64,000 nucleotides of DNA, taken from positions 992,001 through 1,056,000 of the forward strand of contig NZ_JAHVHT010000001.1 of the NCBI RefSeq assembly GCF_019802125.1, given 5' to 3'. The stretch is from Tateyamaria omphalii. Lineage in GTDB: Bacteria > Pseudomonadota > Alphaproteobacteria > Rhodobacterales > Rhodobacteraceae. Position 1 is the first letter of the stretch. Every line of letters starts with the position of its first letter. The notes under the pieces were generated by a model. The model searched no databases and had not been told where the DNA came from. It worked only from the letters and a program-made list of their open reading frames with translations. Position numbers and translations under genes: made by a program. Shown here one piece after another: positions 60,641 through 64,000 of the stretch.

Positions 60641-61242
60641 TGCTTTTCAAGCACGTAGACGTTGGAGTTGAGGTTGATGCCCGGCAGGTGCGGCCCATGC
60701 TCTTTAACCAGCAAACGCGCGGCACCACAGTCTGTCCACTCCGCGACGCCAGCCTCGTGCGCCGGGTCTTCGAGCGCGTGATCGTTGAAGGAAAACACGA
60801 GCTTGCCTGTCCGTGGCAGGGCGCGCATCAAGATGTGCAGCACGTCGATCGGGGCCGCTCCTGCGCCGATCACGCCGATGGCTGCGATCGCGGTGTAGTC
60901 CGCGTCTGGCAGCGCGCCACCCGCTTCGATCTTGTCCAGCCGACGATACACACCCTTGCGACGCGCGCCGTCCAGCATTTCCGCGGACAGATCCACGCCA
61001 TCAATGATCTCGAATCCGGCGAGTTTCAGAGCGAGACCCGACAGTCCGGTGCCGCAGCCGAAATCGAGAAGAGGCGCCGACATGTCGTTGACATGTGTTT
61101 TAAGGGCTTCGGCACAGCGGGCCGGTGTGGCATAGCCGTTCTCGCCGACCTCCGCGTCGTAGCTTGCGGCCCAATCGTCGTAGAGTTCTCGGGTCGAGGC
61201 CGCGTCGCGCGCCCTGTAGGCCTTGTCCAGAAATCCGGTCAT
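60637..61242 (-). CDS. SAM-dependent methyltransferase
   Basis: The 201-residue protein is a class I methyltransferase: LLDFGCGTGLSGLALKLAGF is motif I and VDLSAEMLDGARRKGVY motif II. The opening ELYDDWAASYDAEVGENGYA matches the methyltransferase type 11/12 group with the YDxWA start. The substrate is unknown. The ATG at 61242 is used; the upstream extension of the frame is not homologous. It overlaps gluQ and lies 40 bp after trmFO. Confidence 0.8.
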   Translation of the reverse strand: MTGFLDKAYRARDAASTRELYDDWAASYDAEVGENGYATPARCAEALKTHVNDMSAPLLDFGCGTGLSGLALKLAGFEIIDGVDLSAEMLDGARRKGVYRRLDKIEAGGALPDADYTAIAAIGVIGAGAAPIDVLHILMRALPRTGKLVFSFNDHALEDPAHEAGVAEWTDCGAARLLVKEHGPHLPGINLNSNVYVLEKQ

Positions 61243-61282
61243 GAAGCGACAGTAGCGGGCTGTGACTGTGACCGTCCAGTGC

Positions 61283-62635
61283 TTATGCGGCAGCAGCTTG
61301 CGGCGCCAGCCACGCACGCCAGTCCGCTTTTGCGCGGTCGGTATAGGCCTTGTAGCGGTCCTTTCGACCGCGGCGTCCTCCGCGCAGACCGTCGACCGGG
61401 GGGAACAAGCCGAAATTCACGTTCATTGGCTGGAACGTCTTGGCATCGGCGCCGCCCGTGATGTGGGTGATCAGCGCGCCCATGGCGGTGGTGTTCGGGG
61501 GCATGTCCAGCGTGCCTCCGAGGATCTCGGCCGCAGCGGCGCGTCCTGCCAGCAGGCCCATGGCGGCGGATTCCACATAGCCTTCAACCCCGGTGATCTG
61601 TCCCGCGAAGCGGATATTGGGCCGCGATTTCAGGCGCATGTCGGCGGTCAGCAGCGTTGGTGCATTCAGGAACGTATTGCGGTGAATGCCGCCCAGCCGG
61701 GCAAAGCGCGCATCTTCAAGGCCGGGAATGGTTTTGAAAACATCAGCTTGCGCGCCGTACTTCATCTTGGTTTGAAAGCCGACGATGTTATAGAGCGTGC
61801 CGAGCTTGTTGTCCCGCCGCAGTTGGACCACCGCATAGGGTTTGACGTCAGGCTGGTGCGGGTTGGTCAGGCCTACGGGTTTCATCGGGCCATGACGCAG
61901 GGTCTCGCGGCCGCGTTCTGCCATGACCTCGATCGGCAGACAACCGTCGAAGTAGCCCGCTGTCTCGCCCTCGTGAAACTCGGTCTTGTCTGCAGCCAAA
62001 AGCGCGTCGATGAACGCCTCGTACTGATCTTTGTCCATGGGACAATTCAGATAGGCGGTGCGTTCTTCCTCGGTTTCGCCCTTGTCATAGCGGGACTGCA
62101 TCCACGCCTTTTCCATATTGATCGAGTCGAAATAGACGATGGGCGCAATGGCATCGAAAAAGGCCAGCGCTTCGGCCCCGGTCTCGGTGGCTATGGCCTC
62201 GCCCAGGGCGGAGGATGTGAGCGGACCGGTGGCAAAAATCCAGTGACCGCTGTCCGGCAGGTCAGTGATCTCACCATATTCAACCGTCACATTTGGATGC
62301 GCCATTAGGGCATCAGTCACCGATTGGGCGAACGGATCACGGTCGACCGCCAGAGCACCACCCGCGGGCAGGCGGTGTTTGTCGGCGGTCTGCATGATCA
62401 GGCCGTTCGCCTGCCGCATTTCCCAATGCAGAAGACCCACAGCGTTTTGCTCGCTGTCGTCGGAACGAAACGAGTTCGAGCAGACCATTTCGCCCAGCAG
62501 GCCGGTCTCATGCGCAAAGGTGCCGACCTGCGGGCGCATTTCGTGGATCACCACCTCAACGCCCATGTTTGCGGCCTGCCACGCGGCCTCGGAGCCGGCC
62601 ATGCCGCCGCCCACGATATGAAGTTTTTCTGCCAT
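61283..62635 (-). CDS. trmFO: Methylenetetrahydrofolate-tRNA-(uracil-5-)-methyltransferase TrmFO
   Basis: TrmFO methylates U54 of tRNA to ribothymidine with methylene-THF and FADH2. The 450-residue protein has the FAD-binding start [20 protein letters not shown] (6-25), [12 protein letters not shown] with a catalytic Cys, [19 protein letters not shown], and [20 protein letters not shown] later. The ATG at 62635 is used. Alphaproteobacteria commonly use TrmFO instead of TrmA. Confidence 0.94.
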   Translation of the reverse strand: MAEKLHIVGGGMAGSEAAWQAANMGVEVVIHEMRPQVGTFAHETGLLGEMVCSNSFRSDDSEQNAVGLLHWEMRQANGLIMQTADKHRLPAGGALAVDRDPFAQSVTDALMAHPNVTVEYGEITDLPDSGHWIFATGPLTSSALGEAIATETGAEALAFFDAIAPIVYFDSINMEKAWMQSRYDKGETEEERTAYLNCPMDKDQYEAFIDALLAADKTEFHEGETAGYFDGCLPIEVMAERGRETLRHGPMKPVGLTNPHQPDVKPYAVVQLRRDNKLGTLYNIVGFQTKMKYGAQADVFKTIPGLEDARFARLGGIHRNTFLNAPTLLTADMRLKSRPNIRFAGQITGVEGYVESAAMGLLAGRAAAAEILGGTLDMPPNTTAMGALITHITGGADAKTFQPMNVNFGLFPPVDGLRGGRRGRKDRYKAYTDRAKADWRAWLAPQAAAA

Positions 62636-62752
62636 GGCGCGGATGTAGGGCAAGCGGCCTGTCTACGCAATGGCGCGAACTGATCTGGATCAAGGCGGGG
62701 ATGCAAGGTGCTGCTAATTTCGCAGTATTATTGGAACAAGGAAGAAACGACG

Positions 62753-62902
62753 ATGAACGCGAAGACTGCTCTGATGCTTGTGGCCCTTCTCTTTGCTGCG
62801 GCTTGCGGGGACCCCGACAGCTATCCGATTTCGGGCGAGGCATGTTCTCCCGATGATCCGGTCCAAGATCTGCAAGTGGATATGTGCGCGCCCACGCCAT
62901 AG
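62753..62902 (+). CDS. Small lipoprotein
   Basis: The 49-residue protein has a signal peptide and a lipobox-like FAAAC (Cys18), followed by a short mature part with two more cysteines (EACSP and DMCAP). AAGGAAG precedes the ATG. It should be lipid-anchored in the periplasm. Its function is unknown. The structured element at 62946 follows 44 bp downstream. Confidence 0.6.
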   Translation: MNAKTALMLVALLFAAACGDPDSYPISGEACSPDDPVQDLQVDMCAPTP

Positions 62903-62945
62903 GCTTTGCGCGCGCCACCGATCTAGACTGTCACAATTCGGGGAG

Positions 62946-63024
62946 TTTTGGGGTCGCCGCTGCGGGGATGGTCGGTCAGAGAGAGGCTGACCTGGAGGGA
63001 CCTTCCGCTCACGGCGACCCAAAA
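62946..63024. ncRNA. 79-bp imperfect inverted repeat with internal hairpins
   Basis: Outer arms TTTTGGGGTCGCCG (62946-62959) and CGGCGACCCAAAA (63012-63024) pair with one bulged base. Inside lies GGTCAG-AGAGAGG-CTGACC and a GGAGG/CCTTCC pair, giving a rod with side stems. No T run follows on either strand, so it is not a plain terminator. It could be a structured RNA or the 3' UTR of the small lipoprotein gene. It does not match 4.5S or 6S RNA that I know. Confidence 0.4.
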
Positions 63025-63148
63025 TCGTCATCGGTTTGTTAACCGTGTCTAATTTGTGCCTCATTTGCGCCCAAATTGCCAGCGGTGATTTGGAAATAGT
63101 CGGGTGACGATTTGGAAACAACCAAAAGTCCTATCAGATTTTAGCAGT

Positions 63149-63934
63149 CTATTGTGACCAATCCGGAGGGCGTTTTTCGATGAACGCGTCGATGCCTTCG
63201 ACCGTGTCGGGGTTCAGCATGTTGGTGACCATCACTTCGCCCGTATAAGCATAGGCTTGCGCCACCGGCATCTGCAGCTGTTCATAGAAGGCCTGCTTGC
63301 CGATCTTGACCGCGCTGCCCAGCTTGGCTGCGATGCGGTTTGCGAGGTCCTGCGCGGTGCTGTGCAGCGCGTCATGCGGTACGGCATGGTTAACGAGGCC
63401 CAGCTCAACGGCCCGATCCGCTTCGATGAATTCACCGGTTGTTAACATTTCGAACGCCTGCTTGCGCGGTATGTTGCGGCTGAGCGCCACCATGGGGGTC
63501 GAGCAGAACAGGCCGATGTTCACACCATTCACGCCGAACCGTGTGCCGTGGGCTGCGACCGCCAGGTCACAGGTGGCCACCAACTGGCATCCGGCGGCGG
63601 TTGCGATCCCATGGACCTGCGCGATCACTGGTTGGGGCAGGGACTGCACGCGCGCCATCATGGCCGCACAGCGGTCGAACAGGTCCTTGAAATAGGCGGC
63701 CCCACCATCGGCAGTCTGCCGCCCGGCCGTCATCTGTTTCAGGTCGTGACCCGCACAGAACGCCTTGCCGGCGCCGGACAGGATCACTGCGCGAACCGCG
63801 CTGTCCTCGGCCACATCGTCCAGCGCGCCGTGCAATTCTGCAATCATCTCGTCCGACAGGGCATTCAAACGATCCGGCGCGTTCAAGCGCAGATGCGCCA
63901 CCGCGCCCGTGACCTCACGTTCCAGAATTGTCAT
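63149..63934 (-). CDS. Enoyl-CoA hydratase/isomerase family protein
   Basis: The 261-residue crotonase-fold protein has GAGKAFCAGHDLKQMTA (oxyanion hole, about 54-70) and ATAAGCQLVATCDLAVAA (about 110-127). The canonical pair of catalytic Glu residues is not obvious: in the second motif position, Gly-Cys-Gln replaces the usual Gly-Gly-Glu and no Glu is seen. It is close to the ECHDC3-like branch, whose activity is unclear. It may act on acyl-CoA in the cytoplasm but hydratase activity is uncertain. Confidence 0.82.
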   Translation of the reverse strand: MTILEREVTGAVAHLRLNAPDRLNALSDEMIAELHGALDDVAEDSAVRAVILSGAGKAFCAGHDLKQMTAGRQTADGGAAYFKDLFDRCAAMMARVQSLPQPVIAQVHGIATAAGCQLVATCDLAVAAHGTRFGVNGVNIGLFCSTPMVALSRNIPRKQAFEMLTTGEFIEADRAVELGLVNHAVPHDALHSTAQDLANRIAAKLGSAVKIGKQAFYEQLQMPVAQAYAYTGEVMVTNMLNPDTVEGIDAFIEKRPPDWSQ

Positions 63935-64000
63935 CTTGCCCTCCGCGTTGTTTGCGGCTCACCCTAGGGCAGGGACAGGGGAAGGGAAAGCATGGCCATT

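Noticed and set aside
62946-63024. SRP (4.5S) or 6S RNA
   Set aside because: The conserved 4.5S apical GGTCAGGTCCGGAAGG core is missing, and the length is too short for 6S RNA.

Overview
The window is 64 kb of a GC-rich, gene-dense chromosome that fits the Rhodobacterales (Roseobacter group) of the Alphaproteobacteria. The evidence is a CtrA response regulator beside a SciP-type regulator, a class II (B12-dependent) ribonucleotide reductase as the only reductase seen, an MttB-family methyltransferase, a double-domain dCTP deaminase, alphaproteobacterial GTTC-N7-GTTC LexA and TTAA-N7-TTAA CtrA boxes, and the cluster order DUF177-rpmF-plsX-fabH-ihfA-merR. This is mostly core chromosome. I see no prophage, insertion sequence or CRISPR array.

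Layout. 1-5.3 kb: end of a PpiD-like chaperone gene, then a minus-strand block (fabI, LysE exporter, gpt, aminotransferase), then pdxH, a double cold-shock protein and a DUF192 protein. 5.4-11.5 kb: tRNA-Pro(UGG), a lipoprotein, nrdJ behind a DnaA-box hairpin and an NrdR box, a possible structured RNA, and an ECF sigma factor divergent from an EF-hand protein. 11.5-17 kb: hairpin repeats, mttB-like gene, outer-membrane barrel, second aminotransferase, EamA transporter. 17-26 kb: cysS preceded by a 13-codon cysteine-rich leader ORF, cimA, MFS transporter, cobK, alkA-like glycosylase, esterase, HNH nuclease. 26-36.4 kb: xthA, a new-looking two-gene unit (a protein of tandem 20-residue repeats and an uncharacterised helical protein), then erpA, dgt, argS, SPOR protein, nagZ, scpA and scpB. 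36.4-45 kb: small basic protein, membrane protein, dCTP deaminase, tRNA-Pro(GGG), merR, ihfA, an AraC-like gene, fabH, plsX, rpmF, DUF177. 45-50 kb: bamE, olsB-like gene, a run of 30 G, ABC-F ATPase, acetyltransferase, SDR. 50-64 kb: mnmA, sciP, ctrA, ligA, recG, an SOS-box small membrane protein, a soluble chemoreceptor, Fe-S scaffold, hisI, gluQRS, methyltransferase, trmFO, small lipoprotein, crotonase.

Common threads. B12 is used by NrdJ and probably by the MttB-like protein, and CobK belongs to its synthesis. Chromosome maintenance and the cell cycle are heavily represented: CtrA, SciP, ScpA/B, LigA, RecG, XthA, IHF-alpha, four exact DnaA boxes, and a possible SOS-induced membrane peptide resembling Caulobacter SidA in design. 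tRNA charging and modification are also frequent (CysS, ArgS, GluQRS, MnmA, TrmFO).

The strongest candidate for an undescribed system is the 27.6-29.5 kb unit: an AT-rich region with a perfect CtrA box and DnaA boxes, a signal-less protein made of eight 20-residue repeats behind a 21-residue N-terminal segment, and its partner gene 45 bp downstream. The cysteine-rich leader before cysS and the SOS-box membrane peptide at 57 kb are the next best. All functions come from reading the sequence; no database search was run.
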